From Neisseria weaveri (GTDB taxonomy: Bacteria; Pseudomonadota; Gammaproteobacteria; Burkholderiales; Neisseriaceae): 64,000 nt of DNA. Position numbers and translations under genes: made by a program. Within the stretch, counting starts at the first letter, position 1; the number at the start of each line of letters is the position of its first letter. This document shows, one piece after another, positions 1-9,816 of this stretch. Under the pieces are notes generated by a model. That model was not told the origin of the DNA, did no database searches, and worked only from the letters and a program-made list of their open reading frames with translations. Where the stretch lies: the NCBI RefSeq assembly GCF_900638685.1, contig NZ_LR134533.1, positions 1,178,001 through 1,242,000 of the forward strand, in the 5' to 3' direction.

Positions 1-399
1 GTGCGGTGAATTTTGCCAGATTTCCGCAGCAATATCGCGCTGATAGGCCGGCAGGTTGCGCATTAGCGCGATCATCATCATGAAAGCGTGTTCGGCAACG
101 GATTCATTGCCGTAAGCGCGAATATTGCAAACGGTAACCTTGGCGGCTTTCGCGGCTTCCAAATCGATATTGTTGGTGCCGGTTGCTGCAACGGCAATCA
201 GTTTCAGTTGCGGATTGTCGGCGATGTGTTGGCGGTTAATCACGACTTTATTGGTGATGACGATGTGTGCGTCTTTAATTCTCGCTGCCGTTTCATCAGC
301 CGCAGTTTGGCCGTATTCGGTCAAAGTGTGTGGAAAATCAAAGTGAAACGGGCGTTTCGGCAGCGTGTCGCCGTCCAATACGACAATATTCAGTTTCAT
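1..399 (-). CDS. D-2-hydroxyacid dehydrogenase, N-terminal part (cut by window edge)
   Basis: The first 133 codons of a minus-strand gene, beginning MKLNIVVLDGDTLP, run off the left edge. The fragment matches the N-terminal catalytic domain of NAD-dependent D-isomer 2-hydroxyacid dehydrogenases (glycerate/lactate dehydrogenase type). It shows the AVAATGTNNIDLEAA segment followed by VCNIRAYGNESVAEHAFMMM, where the chain passes into the NAD-binding fold. The Rossmann glycine motif and the catalytic Arg/Glu/His lie outside the window. A hydroxypyruvate/glycerate reductase (hprA-like) role is likely, but substrate cannot be decided from this half. The ATG follows a short AT-rich leader. Confidence 0.85.
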   Translation of the reverse strand, partial: MKLNIVVLDGDTLPKRPFHFDFPHTLTEYGQTAADETAARIKDAHIVITNKVVINRQHIADNPQLKLIAVAATGTNNIDLEAAKAAKVTVCNIRAYGNESVAEHAFMMMIALMRNLPAYQRDIAAEIWQNSPH

Positions 400-557
400 A
401 AGTATCCTTTGCTATCAAATATTTTGATTTAATAAATTTTTTCTAAATGTGGATAGTTGTAATTAACTTTCATTTTAACTTGATAATAATTATTATTTTT
501 GCAATTAATTTTCATACAGTTTTTTCAGACGGCCTTTGCCGTCAGTCGGAGAAGTTT

Positions 558-788
558 ATGTTAAAAACCATTACCTTTGCCATTCTGCATTTCGGCGTTG
601 CGTTTACGGTGGCCTATGTGTTGACCGGCAGCATCGGTATTTCGAGTGCGGTGGCTTTGATCGAGCCGATTGTGAATACGGTGGTTTTTTATTTTCATGA
701 AAAAGCCTGGAAGCGTTATGAAGATAAAAAAGGCATCAAAATCACTACGCAAAGCAAGATTCCTTTGCATCAGTGTATCGGCAACTAA
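558..788 (+). CDS. DUF2061 small membrane protein
   Basis: Seventy-six residues starting MLKTITFAILHFGVAF. The start was chosen for the GGAG ribosome site 8 bases upstream; longer upstream reading lies in AT-rich leader. Two hydrophobic stretches (about residues 4-22 and 28-45) are followed by the conserved FYFHEKAWKRYE segment typical of DUF2061 proteins. The family is widespread and without a settled function. The C-terminal 25 residues are polar and probably cytoplasmic. A single DUS lies 23 bases before the start. Confidence 0.8.
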   Translation: MLKTITFAILHFGVAFTVAYVLTGSIGISSAVALIEPIVNTVVFYFHEKAWKRYEDKKGIKITTQSKIPLHQCIGN

Positions 789-876
789 AGCCTGTTCCGG
801 CCGGTTGTGTTTTAAAAAAAACGGCCGTTGTGTGATAATCCTGCCGTATTTTTAATCTTTTGCAAAGGGCAGAACG

Positions 877-1203
877 ATGGGTTTGATTATTGAAGATATT
901 GTAACCGGCCACGGTAAAGAAGCGGAAAAAGGTAAGGAAATCACCGTTCATTACACCGGTTGGTTGGAAGACGGTACCAAATTCGATTCGAGTTTGGACC
1001 GACGCCAGCCGTTGACCATTACTTTGGGTGTCGGCCAGGTTATTCAAGGCTGGGACGAAGGTTTCGGCGGGATGAAGGAAGGCGGTAAGCGTAAGCTGAC
1101 GATTCCTTCTGAAATGGGTTACGGCGAGCGCGGTGCGGGCGGTGTGATTCCGCCGAATGCGACTTTGATTTTCGAAGTGGAACTGTTGAAAGTTTACGAA
1201 TAA
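877..1203 (+). CDS. fbp: FKBP-type peptidyl-prolyl cis-trans isomerase
   Basis: A 108-residue single-domain FKBP catalysing cis-trans isomerisation of Xaa-Pro bonds. Family hallmarks are visible in order: [16 protein letters not shown] (residues about 25-40), the [18 protein letters not shown] core (about 55-73), and the [20 protein letters not shown] loop (about 80-99), all ligand-pocket residues of FKBP12. Length equals human FKBP12 and the meningococcal FK506-binding protein. No signal peptide is seen, so it is probably cytoplasmic. It is followed by a DUS-pair terminator. Confidence 0.95.
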   Translation: MGLIIEDIVTGHGKEAEKGKEITVHYTGWLEDGTKFDSSLDRRQPLTITLGVGQVIQGWDEGFGGMKEGGKRKLTIPSEMGYGERGAGGVIPPNATLIFEVELLKVYE

Positions 1204-1300
1204 GTTATCCCCGATAAACTTGTAAAAAAAGTATTTAAATTTCAGTTTGTTGGTGTTTAAATTCACAAGATTTACAAAGTTATCCCTATATTTATCCACA

Positions 1301-1338
1301 AGGCCGTCTGAATTTCTTTATTTTTCAGACGGCCTTTT
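1301..1338 (+). terminator. DUS-pair terminator after fbp
   Basis: AGGCCGTCTGAA (1301-1312) and its complement (1324-1335) form a 12-bp stem with an 11-base AT-rich loop and a T run. The rest of the roughly 310-base gap from 1204 to 1511 is AT-rich. It includes a TATAAT at 1451-1456 that may be the -10 element of the next gene; no good -35 is seen. Confidence 0.85.
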
Positions 1339-1511
1339 CTATTTTTCCGTCAATGAATTTAAGTTTTTTTATAACCGGTAAATTCTGTTTCGGGTTTTAC
1401 GGTTGTGTATCTATGCAGTTGACCGGCTGCAGGCTTGGCAGGGCTTCGGTTATAATGCTGCTTTTAATCGATTAAACCGTTCGGTTTATCCACAAGAAAA
1501 AGGTTTTGAGT

Positions 1512-1841
1512 ATGAGTTTTCCGGCTTGTCCGCAATGCGGTTCCGAATTTACTTATCACGACGGTATGCAGTTGGTTTGTCCCGAATGCGCCCATGAATG
1601 GCAGGAAGGCGAGGCGGCTGTCGAAGAAACGGCGGTGGTTAAAGATGCCAACGGCACGCCTCTGGCCGACGGTGATACGGTGGTGTTGATTAAAGATTTG
1701 AAGGTCAAAGGCAGCTCGCTGGTGATTAAACAGGGAACGAAAGTAAAAGGCATCCGCTTGCAGGAAGGCGATCATGATATTGCCTGTAAAATCGACGGCA
1801 GCGCGATGAATTTGAAATCTGAATTTGTGAAAAAAGCATAA
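1512..1841 (+). CDS. yjdM: YjdM/PhnA-family zinc-ribbon protein
   Basis: A 109-residue protein with an N-terminal zinc ribbon (CPQCG at about residues 6-10 and CPECAHEW at about 23-30). An SH3-like C-terminal region contains [20 protein letters not shown] and [16 protein letters not shown]. This is the PhnA/YjdM family, which despite its older name is not clearly part of phosphonate breakdown. ATG 1512 was chosen over a TTG at 1506 because AAAAGG sits 8 bases before the ATG. The gene stands alone between terminators. Confidence 0.9.
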   Translation: MSFPACPQCGSEFTYHDGMQLVCPECAHEWQEGEAAVEETAVVKDANGTPLADGDTVVLIKDLKVKGSSLVIKQGTKVKGIRLQEGDHDIACKIDGSAMNLKSEFVKKA

Positions 1842-1862
1842 CGGCTGGTGTGCTTTAATTAA

Positions 1863-1897
1863 AAAAACGGCGGAATCAATCCGCCGTTTTTTTATGT
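1863..1897 (+). terminator. Rho-independent terminator after yjdM
   Basis: AACGGCGGA/TCCGCCGTT stem with a five-base loop, A run before and seven Ts after. It lies between the convergent yjdM and yccS genes and can serve both directions. Confidence 0.85.
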
Positions 1898-1924
1898 TTT
1901 GCAGTTAACCGATATTTGTTTGTC

Positions 1925-4087
1925 TTAAGCGGTTTGCAGACCGGTTACGGGCTTGGGGTTGCCGGTATTGTGCAAAGTTTGATAGCTGGGTTTGAGCTGG
2001 CGGGCAATCAGGCTGAGTTGCTGCCACAATATTGCGTTTTGTCTGCATTCGCCGATTTCGTTTTTTAATGTGGCAAGTTTGTTTTCCAGCTCGGAAAAGG
2101 CCGTCTGAAAAGTGTCGGGCGTATGGGTTTGGATATGCTCCAAAATGTCGGCGGTTTGTTCGGCTGCTTCGTAAAAGCTGTGGATAAATCCGCTGTCGCT
2201 ATGTGGTTCCATTTGGTTGCGGTAGGCGCCGAGCGCGGAAATATAGCCGATCAGGGCATAGTTGATTTTCAACAGGCTGAGGCCGTCTTGAAGTTTGTTG
2301 CCGTATTTTTTCGGTTCGCTGCTCATGTCGGACAGTGTGCTGCTTAAGGCTACGGCTCTTTCGTGTGTTTGGCGGCGTACGCTGCGGTAGACAACGTCGT
2401 CTGTGCTGCCGTATTGAAGCTGGCGGATAATCTGGCGCAGGTATTTGCCGTTGTGGCTGACGGCACGGCCTGCGGTTCGGTTGAGGGTCAGGTATTGCCA
2501 ATCCGGCCACAGGTAGGAAACGGCTGCCCAGGCAATGGCCGAGCCGATAACGGTATCGACAATGCGCGGCAAAGTGGCGGCATAGACATCGAATCCGGCC
2601 AGAGAGAAGCTGGTTAGGGCTTGGACGGTAATGAAAAATGTGGAAAAGCTGTATTTGTTGGTTCGGAAAAAGAAAAACAGCGTGGTCGAAGCAATAATTA
2701 TCCACAGCTTGGTTTCTACTGAAGGCGTGAAATACGGTACGAGCGAGCCGACAATCACGCCCAAAATGGTGCCGGCGATACGTTGGTTTACGCGGCTTTT
2801 GGTGGCCGAATAGTTGGGCTGGCAGACAAACAGCGCGGTCAGCAGAATCCAGTAGCCGAGATGGAGGTGCAGCAGTTCGACGATGACGCAGGACACAAAT
2901 ACCACGATGGCCAAGCGTACGGCATGGCGGAAAACGGCGGATTCGAGGTTGAATTGGTTGACCAAAACGCGCCAGGCATTTTTCAGGCTGCCGTTTTCGA
3001 GAGCGGCAATCCGGGTTTGTTCGGAATGTTCTTCCAAGGCATGATTGGCAGTATTTTCCAGATTGCTGAATTGGTGGTCGATGCTGAACAGGTTTTCAAG
3101 CAGGCGCTGGAGGGCGTGGGCTTCGGTGTTGTTGCCGTGGGTTTGGATATAGATTTTCAATGATTGGCGGCAGCCGTTGATGGCGCGTTCCAGACGCCGG
3201 CTGTATCGGTAAGGCCGGCTGATACGCAGGCTTTCGGCGATATCGCGGCAGGCTTGGCCCTGCAGTTCCATGAGGCGGTGGATGCGGAAAATCAGGTCGG
3301 TATTTTTCAATTTTTCCGCCAGTTCCCGGTAATCGACGTGTGCCGAACTGATGCGCTCGTGAATGTCCTGCGCGGTAAAGTAGTAATGCAGCATACGGGT
3401 GGTACGCGGATGGCGGTGTTGGCCGCGCATGCGGTAAAACAGTGCGCTGCGGCATTGGTTGAAAACCGAAATCACGCCGGTGTTTTTCATGGCCAGATCG
3501 ATTTGCCGGTTTTCCAGCCAGTCGGCTTCATCGGGGTCGAAAAAAGCGGCTTTGGCATCGAAATAATCGCCTAAAGCGGCATAGGCGTCGGCCATGTTTT
3601 CCTGAACCGGCCGGTGCGGAAAAATCATGTGCATGATGAGCGTGGTGGTGCTGTACAGCAGTGTGCCGCATAAAATCATCAGCGGATTGGTAAACCAGGC
3701 GTTGTCGGGCGTATGGGTGAGCGAAGTATAGGTGGCGACGGCCAGCGTGCCGAAAGCGATGGTGCGGTAGCGCGTGCCGACCGCGCCCGAAAACGTGAAC
3801 ACAAACGTCATCAGGGTCATGGCCAAAACAAACCAAATGCCCTGCCCCAATGTGCTTTGTGCGGCCAAAGAAGCGGTGGAAAAAGCGATGACGGTAACCA
3901 CGATATTTTTCAGACGGCCTGTGAGACGGTTGTCCAAATCGACCAAGCCGCCGGCGATAATGCCTAAAACAAACGGCATGGATAATTGCGGAATGTCGAA
4001 ATACCAGACCAGCGAAGCGGCGGTGAAAACGCTGAAGAAAATCGGCAGCGTGGCAATGACTTTGGGATTGATCGGCGGTGTTCTCAT
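1925..4087 (-). CDS. yccS: YccS/YhfK (FUSC) family integral membrane protein
   Basis: A 720-residue membrane protein starting MRTPPINPKVIATLP. An in-frame upstream extension exists but it reads through a DUS, so this start is preferred. The layout is two membrane blocks of the FUSC/ArAE type (about residues 12-155 and 355-500), each with several hydrophobic segments, separated by a soluble helical region. The second block carries the family segment LHLHLGYWILLTALFVCQPN followed by RIAGTILGVIVG. Relatives are proposed aromatic-acid or solute efflux proteins; E. coli YccS has no proven substrate. It is monocistronic on the minus strand. Confidence 0.88.
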   Translation of the reverse strand: MRTPPINPKVIATLPIFFSVFTAASLVWYFDIPQLSMPFVLGIIAGGLVDLDNRLTGRLKNIVVTVIAFSTASLAAQSTLGQGIWFVLAMTLMTFVFTFSGAVGTRYRTIAFGTLAVATYTSLTHTPDNAWFTNPLMILCGTLLYSTTTLIMHMIFPHRPVQENMADAYAALGDYFDAKAAFFDPDEADWLENRQIDLAMKNTGVISVFNQCRSALFYRMRGQHRHPRTTRMLHYYFTAQDIHERISSAHVDYRELAEKLKNTDLIFRIHRLMELQGQACRDIAESLRISRPYRYSRRLERAINGCRQSLKIYIQTHGNNTEAHALQRLLENLFSIDHQFSNLENTANHALEEHSEQTRIAALENGSLKNAWRVLVNQFNLESAVFRHAVRLAIVVFVSCVIVELLHLHLGYWILLTALFVCQPNYSATKSRVNQRIAGTILGVIVGSLVPYFTPSVETKLWIIIASTTLFFFFRTNKYSFSTFFITVQALTSFSLAGFDVYAATLPRIVDTVIGSAIAWAAVSYLWPDWQYLTLNRTAGRAVSHNGKYLRQIIRQLQYGSTDDVVYRSVRRQTHERAVALSSTLSDMSSEPKKYGNKLQDGLSLLKINYALIGYISALGAYRNQMEPHSDSGFIHSFYEAAEQTADILEHIQTHTPDTFQTAFSELENKLATLKNEIGECRQNAILWQQLSLIARQLKPSYQTLHNTGNPKPVTGLQTA

Positions 4088-4326
4088 GGTTGTTTGCGAA
4101 TGCGTTCGGGTAAATGGAAAAAGGGTTGAGGATAAATATTGCAAACCGGCTTGGTTTGTTTGGCTGTTTTCGATGGTGGGTAAAGCAAAAGGCCGTCTGA
4201 AAATTTTTGACATCATGCCGTATCGGATACCGATGACGTTATCCGCAGTATAACGCCGGTTTGCTGCCTGAAATTTTCAGACGGCCTGCGGACAAATAAC
4301 CATAACGCGCCGTCTTGGCGGTAGGT

Positions 4327-5592
4327 TTACTGCTGTTTGACCGTTTCGGCGATTTTCTCCGCCATTTTTTGGCTGGCTCCGCGGTGTTGTTCGATAAATG
4401 CGGCGGCTTGTTCGGCATAGCGTTGGCGCAGTTCGGAATCGGCAAGCCAGTTATCCACAGTATTCCGCCATGCTTCGGCAGAAGCGGTTTGCTTTGCCGC
4501 ACCGCATGCCAATGCGCTTTGACAGGCGGCAGCGAAGTTGTAGGTGGAAAAGCCGAATAGTGTCGGAATGCCGCAAGCAATCGGTTCGATGATGTTTTGG
4601 CAGCCGGTATCGACCAAGCTGCCGCCGACAAATGCGATATCGGCAGCCAGATAATAGCCGAACAATTCGCCCATGCTGTCGCCTATCCAAACCTGCGTAT
4701 CCGGTGCAACGGCCTGATTATCGCTGCGTTTCTGTGTTTTAAAGCCCAATCTTTCCGCTGTTTCAAAGGCCGTCTGAAAACGTTCGGGATGGCGCGGAAC
4801 GATTACCAACAAAGCATCGCCCGCTTGTCCTTTCCATGCTTTCAGCAGCAGCTCGGCTTCGTCCGTGCCTTTATATTCGCGCGTGCTGGCGCAGACGACA
4901 ACGGGGCGTTTACCGATATATTGCTTGAACATTTTGGCGGTTTCATACATTTCGGCAGGTGGTGAGATGTCGTATTTGGTGTTGCCGCATACATGAATGT
5001 TGGACGCGCCGATTAAATGCAGCCGTTCCGCATCGGCGGCGGTTTGCGCATAACAGCCGCTCAGTTTCTGCATGGCCGGAGCCACAAGGCTGTGGATTTT
5101 CAAATAGCCGTTTTGTGATTTTTCCGATAAACGTGCGTTGGCCAAAAACAGCGGAACCTGATGTTTTCCGCAGGCTTCCATTAAGTTCGGCCAAATTTCC
5201 GTTTCCATCAGAATGCCGAATTGCGGGCGGTGCTCGCTGAGAAACTGCGCTACCCATTCGGGATGGTCGTAAGGCAGATAGCGGCATTGTGCATCGGGAT
5301 ACAGCGATTCCGCCGTTGCCCGTCCTGTCGGCGTCATTTGCGTCAGCAGCAGCGGCGCGTCGGGAAAATCGGCGCGTAAGGCGTGTATCAAGGGCTGTGC
5401 GGCACGGGTTTCGCCGACGGAAACGGCGTGTATCCAAATCGGCTGCCGTACCGCGTTGGGGAAAGGTTCGCCGAAACGTTCGCCCCAATGCTCCAGATAA
5501 GCAGGATTTTTTCGGGCGCGTTTGCGTAAATAACGGCGGATTAGCGGCGGTGCAATGCGCCAAAGTCGGGTATAGAGCCAGCGGAGAATCAT
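4327..5592 (-). CDS. waaA: 3-deoxy-D-manno-octulosonic acid transferase (Kdo transferase)
   Basis: A 421-residue GT30-family glycosyltransferase that adds Kdo from CMP-Kdo to lipid A precursor at the inner membrane, an essential step in lipooligosaccharide synthesis. It has an N-terminal membrane-associating segment (MILRWLYTRLWRIAPPLIRR), the donor/acceptor motif WIHAVSVGETRAAQPLI (about residues 53-69), METEIWPNL (about 130-138), and the C-lobe stretch FVGGSLVDTGCQNIIEPIA (about 326-344) typical of WaaA. Length is normal. A DUS lies inside the reading frame near 4770. Two DUS hairpins separate it from lysS upstream. Confidence 0.95.
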   Translation of the reverse strand: MILRWLYTRLWRIAPPLIRRYLRKRARKNPAYLEHWGERFGEPFPNAVRQPIWIHAVSVGETRAAQPLIHALRADFPDAPLLLTQMTPTGRATAESLYPDAQCRYLPYDHPEWVAQFLSEHRPQFGILMETEIWPNLMEACGKHQVPLFLANARLSEKSQNGYLKIHSLVAPAMQKLSGCYAQTAADAERLHLIGASNIHVCGNTKYDISPPAEMYETAKMFKQYIGKRPVVVCASTREYKGTDEAELLLKAWKGQAGDALLVIVPRHPERFQTAFETAERLGFKTQKRSDNQAVAPDTQVWIGDSMGELFGYYLAADIAFVGGSLVDTGCQNIIEPIACGIPTLFGFSTYNFAAACQSALACGAAKQTASAEAWRNTVDNWLADSELRQRYAEQAAAFIEQHRGASQKMAEKIAETVKQQ

Positions 5593-5687
5593 AAAGTGGG
5601 TTGCTTGGAAGAATTGTGCTTATTTTACAGCAAATAAACTGAAGTTTTGCGGCGGTGTTTGGGCTTGGGTCAGGGTTTTATCCGAAT

Positions 5688-5713
5688 AGGCCGTCTGAAA
5701 ATTCAGACGGCCT
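5688..5713. terminator. DUS-pair hairpin between lysS and waaA
   Basis: Head-to-head AGGCCGTCTGAA copies at 5688-5699 and 5702-5713 with a two-base centre and a TTTT tract on the plus side. This is the second of two tandem hairpins between the co-directional minus-strand genes. Confidence 0.75.
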
Positions 5714-5758
5714 TTTAGATTAAGCCAAGTCTGTGTTTATATATTGCCGGTGTAAGAA

Positions 5759-5784
5759 AGGCCGTCTGAATTTTCAGACGGCCT
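5759..5784 (-). terminator. DUS-pair terminator after lysS
   Basis: Inverted DUS copies at 5759-5770 and 5773-5784, located 22 bases past the lysS stop, flanked by A/T tracts on both sides. Confidence 0.82.
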
Positions 5785-5805
5785 TTTCATCATTGCCGAT
5801 AAGTT

Positions 5806-7326
5806 TTATTCGGGACGCATTTGCGGGAACAAAATCACGTCGCGGATAGACGGCGCGTCGGTGAGCAGCATCACCAAGCGGTCCAAGCCGATGCCGCTGC
5901 CGCCGGTGGGGGGCAGGCCGTATTCCATGGCGCGGATGTAGTCGGCATCGTAGTGCATGGCTTCGTCGTCGCCGGCATCTTTCTGCGCCACTTGCGCTTT
6001 AAAGCGGGCGGCTTGATCTTCGGGGTCGTTTAACTCCGAATAGCCGTTGGCCAACTCGCGGCCGACGATAAACAGCTCGAAGCGGTCGGTCAGGCCGGGT
6101 TTGGTGTCGGATGCGCGCGCCAGCGGCGACACTTCCACCGGATAGTCGATGATAAACGTCGGGTTCCACAGTTTGCTTTCTGCACAGCCTTCAAACAAGG
6201 CCAGTTGCAGGCTGCCGATACCGGGCGACGGCGGGATTTTTTCGCCGTGTTTCACGATTTCTTTTTTCAGCCATTCGGCATCGTTCAACTGCTCATCGGT
6301 ATATTGCGGGTTGTATTTTTTGATGGCTTCGAGAATGGTCAAACGCTCGAACGGGCTTTCCAAATCCACTTCTTTGCCGTTGTAGCTCACTTTGGCGGTG
6401 CCGCACACTTCTTTGGCAGCATGGCGGATCACGCCTTCGGTCATTTCCATCATGCGCTCGTAAGTGCAAAACGCTTCGTAGAATTCCATCATGGTGAATT
6501 CTGGGTTGTGGCGGGTGCTCATGCCTTCGTTGCGGAAGCTGCGGTTGATTTCAAACACGCGCTCCAAACCGCCTACGACCAAGCGTTTCAGATAAAGTTC
6601 GGGGGCGATGCGCAGGTAAAGCGGCATGTCGAGTGCGTTGTGGTGGGTAACGAAGGGCTTGGCCGTGGCACCGCCGGGAATCGGGTGCATCATCGGGGTT
6701 TCCACTTCGAGATAACGTTCGTTAACCATGTAGTTGCGCACGGCTTGGATGATTTTGCTGCGTTTGATAAAGGTGTCGCGCGAATCTTGGTTGGTAATCA
6801 GATCGGCGTAACGCTGGCGGTATTTCTGCTCTTGGTCGGTCAGGCCTTTGTGTTTGTCGGGCAGCGGGCGCAGTGATTTGGTGAGCAGATGCAGCTTGGA
6901 TGCGCGCACGGTCAACTCGCCGTGATTGGTTTTGAACAGCGTGCCTTCCACGCCGATGATGTCGCCCAAATCCCAATGTTTGAAGGCGTTGTGCACGTCT
7001 TCGCCCACGCCTTGGTTGTTTACATACACCTGAATCTGGCCGCTCACGTCTTGGATGGTGGCGAAGCTGGCTTTACCCATGGCGCGTTGCAGCATCATGC
7101 GGCCGGCCACTTTAACGGGGATTTCCTGCGGGTCGAGTTCGGCTTTTTCCAGCGAACCGTATTGCGCCTGCAAATCGCCTGCGAAAGCATCGCGCTTGTA
7201 TTGGTTGGGGAAGGCGGTGCCGTGTTTGCGCAGTTCGTTTAATTTTTCGCGGCGCAGCGCGATGATTTGGTTTTCGTCGAGTTGTACGTCTTGTACGTCG
7301 GCTTGTGGATTATTTTGTTCGCTCAT
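5806..7326 (-). CDS. lysS: Lysyl-tRNA synthetase, class II
   Basis: A 506-residue class II aminoacyl-tRNA synthetase that charges tRNA-Lys. The N-terminal OB anticodon-binding domain (about residues 65-150, [21 protein letters not shown]) precedes the catalytic domain. There motif 1 ([20 protein letters not shown]), motif 2 ([20 protein letters not shown]) and motif 3 ([14 protein letters not shown] near 482-495) are all intact. Length matches bacterial LysRS. The window also carries two genes for its tRNA substrate (23.3 and 62.6 kb). The start is an ATG with weak Shine-Dalgarno sequence in an AT-rich leader. Confidence 0.97.
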   Translation of the reverse strand: MSEQNNPQADVQDVQLDENQIIALRREKLNELRKHGTAFPNQYKRDAFAGDLQAQYGSLEKAELDPQEIPVKVAGRMMLQRAMGKASFATIQDVSGQIQVYVNNQGVGEDVHNAFKHWDLGDIIGVEGTLFKTNHGELTVRASKLHLLTKSLRPLPDKHKGLTDQEQKYRQRYADLITNQDSRDTFIKRSKIIQAVRNYMVNERYLEVETPMMHPIPGGATAKPFVTHHNALDMPLYLRIAPELYLKRLVVGGLERVFEINRSFRNEGMSTRHNPEFTMMEFYEAFCTYERMMEMTEGVIRHAAKEVCGTAKVSYNGKEVDLESPFERLTILEAIKKYNPQYTDEQLNDAEWLKKEIVKHGEKIPPSPGIGSLQLALFEGCAESKLWNPTFIIDYPVEVSPLARASDTKPGLTDRFELFIVGRELANGYSELNDPEDQAARFKAQVAQKDAGDDEAMHYDADYIRAMEYGLPPTGGSGIGLDRLVMLLTDAPSIRDVILFPQMRPE

Positions 7327-7499
7327 GGGAATTTCCGGAAAAATAAGACAGGCCGTATGAAAAGGCGGCCTGATTTAGTTAAATATTTTTCGGCATTTTA
7401 CGCGGTTTCGCCGTTTTTTTCTATGTTTCGGCTGATTTTGCCGGGCAGCAAAAAGCCGCGGCAGGGAGACGGCTGCCACGGCTTTGGGGAGGACGGCGT

Positions 7500-8504
7500 T
7501 TATTTCAATACGGTGCGCGTCCAACGGTTTACCCAGCTTTTCTGTTTGCGGGTCATTTGTGCGGTTCCGGGCGTATCGTGTTTTTCCGGAATTTTGGCAA
7601 AATCGAACACTTGCGGCAGTGCCGTACCCGGTACGGCAGGATAAACCCACATTTCAGACGGCACGGCTTGCTGAACTTCTTTGCTTTGCAGGAAAGACAC
7701 CAGCTTCACCGCCAATTCGGGCTGTTTCGCACCTTTCAAAACCGCCGAGCCTTCGATTTGGCGGAATACGCCGCCGTTCAAAAACAGATTGCCGGTCGGC
7801 GGCGTGGTGTATTTGCCTTTGCTGAAGTGGACTTCGGCAGCCGGGCTGGTGGCGTAGCTGACAATCAGCGGACGCGAACCGCCGTTTTGGCTGAAATCAG
7901 TATAGTAGGCATCGCTCCAGCTTTTGGTTACTTTTACGCCGTTTTTACGCATATCCGCCCACCATTTGAAAGCATTGCCCTCGCCCATGCCGGCGATGTT
8001 GGCCATCAGGAAGCCCAAGCCGGGGCTGGAGGTGGCGGGGTTGGGTACGACCAACAGGTCTTTGTATTCGGGTTTGGTTAAGTCTTGCAGCGATTTCGGC
8101 AGAGGCAGGCCTTTTTGTTCGAACCATTTTTTATCGTAGTTTAACGTAACATACGCATAGTTCACGGCCAATGCGCCCGGCAAACCGGCAACAGTCTTCA
8201 CGCTGCGCGGCTGATGTGGGGAAAGAATGCCGTTTTGCGAGGCTTTGCCGATATTGGCGTTGTCCAAACCGTAAACCGCGTCGGCAATCGGGTTGGCTTT
8301 GCTCAAAATCAGTTTGTTGAGCATTTCGTTGCTGCTGCCGGCTTTGATCAATACCACTTTCGCATCATTGGCCTGCTCGAAACGCGCAATGGTTTCTTTG
8401 GGCAGGCTGAACGATTTGTGTACCGCCAGACGCACTTCGGTTTGCGCCCAGGCATTCCATGCCAACAGGCACAGACCTAAGCCGAATAAGGTTGGTTTTT
8501 TCAT
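7500..8504 (-). CDS. thiB: Thiamine ABC transporter, periplasmic binding protein
   Basis: A 334-residue secreted solute-binding protein with a signal peptide (MKKPTLFGLGLCLLAWNAWA, cleavage expected after AWA at residue 20). The mature protein has the ThiB pattern: EVRLAVHKSFSLPKETIARFE, then NPIADAVYGLDNANI (about 93-107) and VPNPATSSPGLGFLMA (about 155-170). ThiB delivers thiamine or its phosphates to ThiP/ThiQ, but neither partner gene is adjacent here. No TPP riboswitch was recognised upstream. The start is supported by AAGGAG 9 bases before the ATG. Confidence 0.9.
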   Translation of the reverse strand: MKKPTLFGLGLCLLAWNAWAQTEVRLAVHKSFSLPKETIARFEQANDAKVVLIKAGSSNEMLNKLILSKANPIADAVYGLDNANIGKASQNGILSPHQPRSVKTVAGLPGALAVNYAYVTLNYDKKWFEQKGLPLPKSLQDLTKPEYKDLLVVPNPATSSPGLGFLMANIAGMGEGNAFKWWADMRKNGVKVTKSWSDAYYTDFSQNGGSRPLIVSYATSPAAEVHFSKGKYTTPPTGNLFLNGGVFRQIEGSAVLKGAKQPELAVKLVSFLQSKEVQQAVPSEMWVYPAVPGTALPQVFDFAKIPEKHDTPGTAQMTRKQKSWVNRWTRTVLK

Positions 8505-8620
8505 GAAGTTTCTCCTTGCCGGAAATCAAACGGGAAATATCAGACGGCATTATACCGTTTGGCCGTCTGAAAATAAGTTTATTTGCGGTATCGGCGCGTG
8601 TATTCGATATACATTGTCCA

Positions 8621-8646
8621 AGGCCGTCTGAATTTTCAGACGGCCT
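8621..8646. terminator. DUS-pair hairpin
   Basis: Inverted DUS at 8621-8632 and 8635-8646 in the divergent region between thiB and the HAD phosphatase. No gene ends here, so its role may be uptake only. Confidence 0.5.
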
Positions 8647-8752
8647 GACCGTAAGGCGGAACGGTATCGGCCGTATTCATACGGTATCAGTTGCTATATG
8701 ATACTTATCAGTAGATTGTTGTGTTTGACTTTTGTTTCGGGTAAACGATTTG

Positions 8753-9415
8753 ATGAACGACCGTACTGTTTGGCTGTTTGATTTGGACAATACGCTGCAC
8801 CATGCCGATGCTGGCATTTTTACTTTGATCAACCGGCATATGACCGCTTATCTGGCGGAACGTTTGGGCTTGGACGAAGAAGCCGCATCCGCTTTGCGCC
8901 AAGACTACTGGCACCGCTACGGCGCAACGCTCACGGGCTTGAGACACCATCATCCCGAGATTTGCGTCGACGAGTTCCTCCGCAGCAGCCATCCCTTGCC
9001 CGAGATACTGTCGGCACTGGTTCCCATGGAAAGTGTGGCGGAAACTTTAGGCCGTTTGCAAGGTCGAAAAACTGTTTTTTCAAACGGTCCTTCGTTTTAT
9101 GTACAGAGTCTGACAGAGGCTTTGGGCATCCGCAGCCATTTCGAAGCAGTGTTGGGCACGGACGACTTCGGTTTGTTGAGCAAACCCGACGAACAGGCGT
9201 ATCGGATTGCCTGCCGCCTTATCGGCGCAGATCCGGCCGACTGCATAATGGTCGACGACAGCGCAGACAATCTGCATCAGGCCAAAGCCTTGGGCATGCG
9301 GACGGTTTGGTTCGGCGCACATACGCATCCTCTGCCGTTTGTCGATTTCGCCGCAAAAGACCTGCCTGCTTTGGCAGATTGGGCGGAAACATTAAATCTC
9401 GCTCCGGCTATATAA
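8753..9415 (+). CDS. HAD-family hydrolase, pyrimidine 5'-nucleotidase type
   Basis: A 220-residue HAD-superfamily phosphatase. Motif I is WLFDLDNTLHHAD (nucleophile Asp near residue 9), motif II is TVFSNGPS (about 103-110), the motif III lysine is in LLSKPDEQAYRIA (about 145), and motif IV is MVDDSADN (about 167-174). The pattern FDLDNTLH and the spacing fit the pyrimidine 5'-nucleotidase (TIGR01993) branch acting on UMP/CMP-like substrates. The start ATG 8753 is preferred over an in-frame TTG at 8732. The gene lies alone, divergent from thiB. Confidence 0.85.
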   Translation: MNDRTVWLFDLDNTLHHADAGIFTLINRHMTAYLAERLGLDEEAASALRQDYWHRYGATLTGLRHHHPEICVDEFLRSSHPLPEILSALVPMESVAETLGRLQGRKTVFSNGPSFYVQSLTEALGIRSHFEAVLGTDDFGLLSKPDEQAYRIACRLIGADPADCIMVDDSADNLHQAKALGMRTVWFGAHTHPLPFVDFAAKDLPALADWAETLNLAPAI

Positions 9416-9494
9416 ACCGTTGCCGTACTCGGCTACAATATTATTCCAACTGTCATTCTGTTTATATTAATTTTTGAAATAGAGGGATTCCGTT

Positions 9495-9746
9495 ATGCGT
9501 TATTCAGCACTGATTCTGATCGGCTTGGCACTCACAGGCTGTTCTTGGGAAACTTATCAAAACGCCGAAGGCAAAACCGCGCTGCGCCAGAAACACGCAC
9601 CTGGTACGGCGGTGGTGTATCAGGACGGTTCTTATTCGCGCAATATGCAGTACAACCAATACCGCCCCGAGCAGCGTGTCGTGAAGCCCGCACCGGCCGG
9701 ACACGATGTGCGCGGTACGCATTGGCAGAAGCCCGAAATGAAATAA
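9495..9746 (+). CDS. Small lipoprotein of unknown function
   Basis: An 83-residue protein with a lipoprotein signal (MRYSALILIGLALTGC), where LTGC is the lipobox and Cys16 the expected lipidation site. The mature part is polar, rich in Tyr, Gln and Arg (SWETYQNAEGKTALRQKHA), with no recognised domain. It has a good GAGGGA ribosome site. It precedes glmU with a single DUS between and may be co-transcribed. Confidence 0.75.
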   Translation: MRYSALILIGLALTGCSWETYQNAEGKTALRQKHAPGTAVVYQDGSYSRNMQYNQYRPEQRVVKPAPAGHDVRGTHWQKPEMK

Positions 9747-9816
9747 TGCGTTTTGAAGCAGTCGGAAATTTTCAGACGGCCTTATCACAAATATCGACTA
9801 AATAAAGAGCAAAACA

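Noticed and set aside
8505..8752. TPP riboswitch before thiB
   Set aside because: No CTGAGA/thi-box core is visible on the thiB strand; only DUS hairpins are present.
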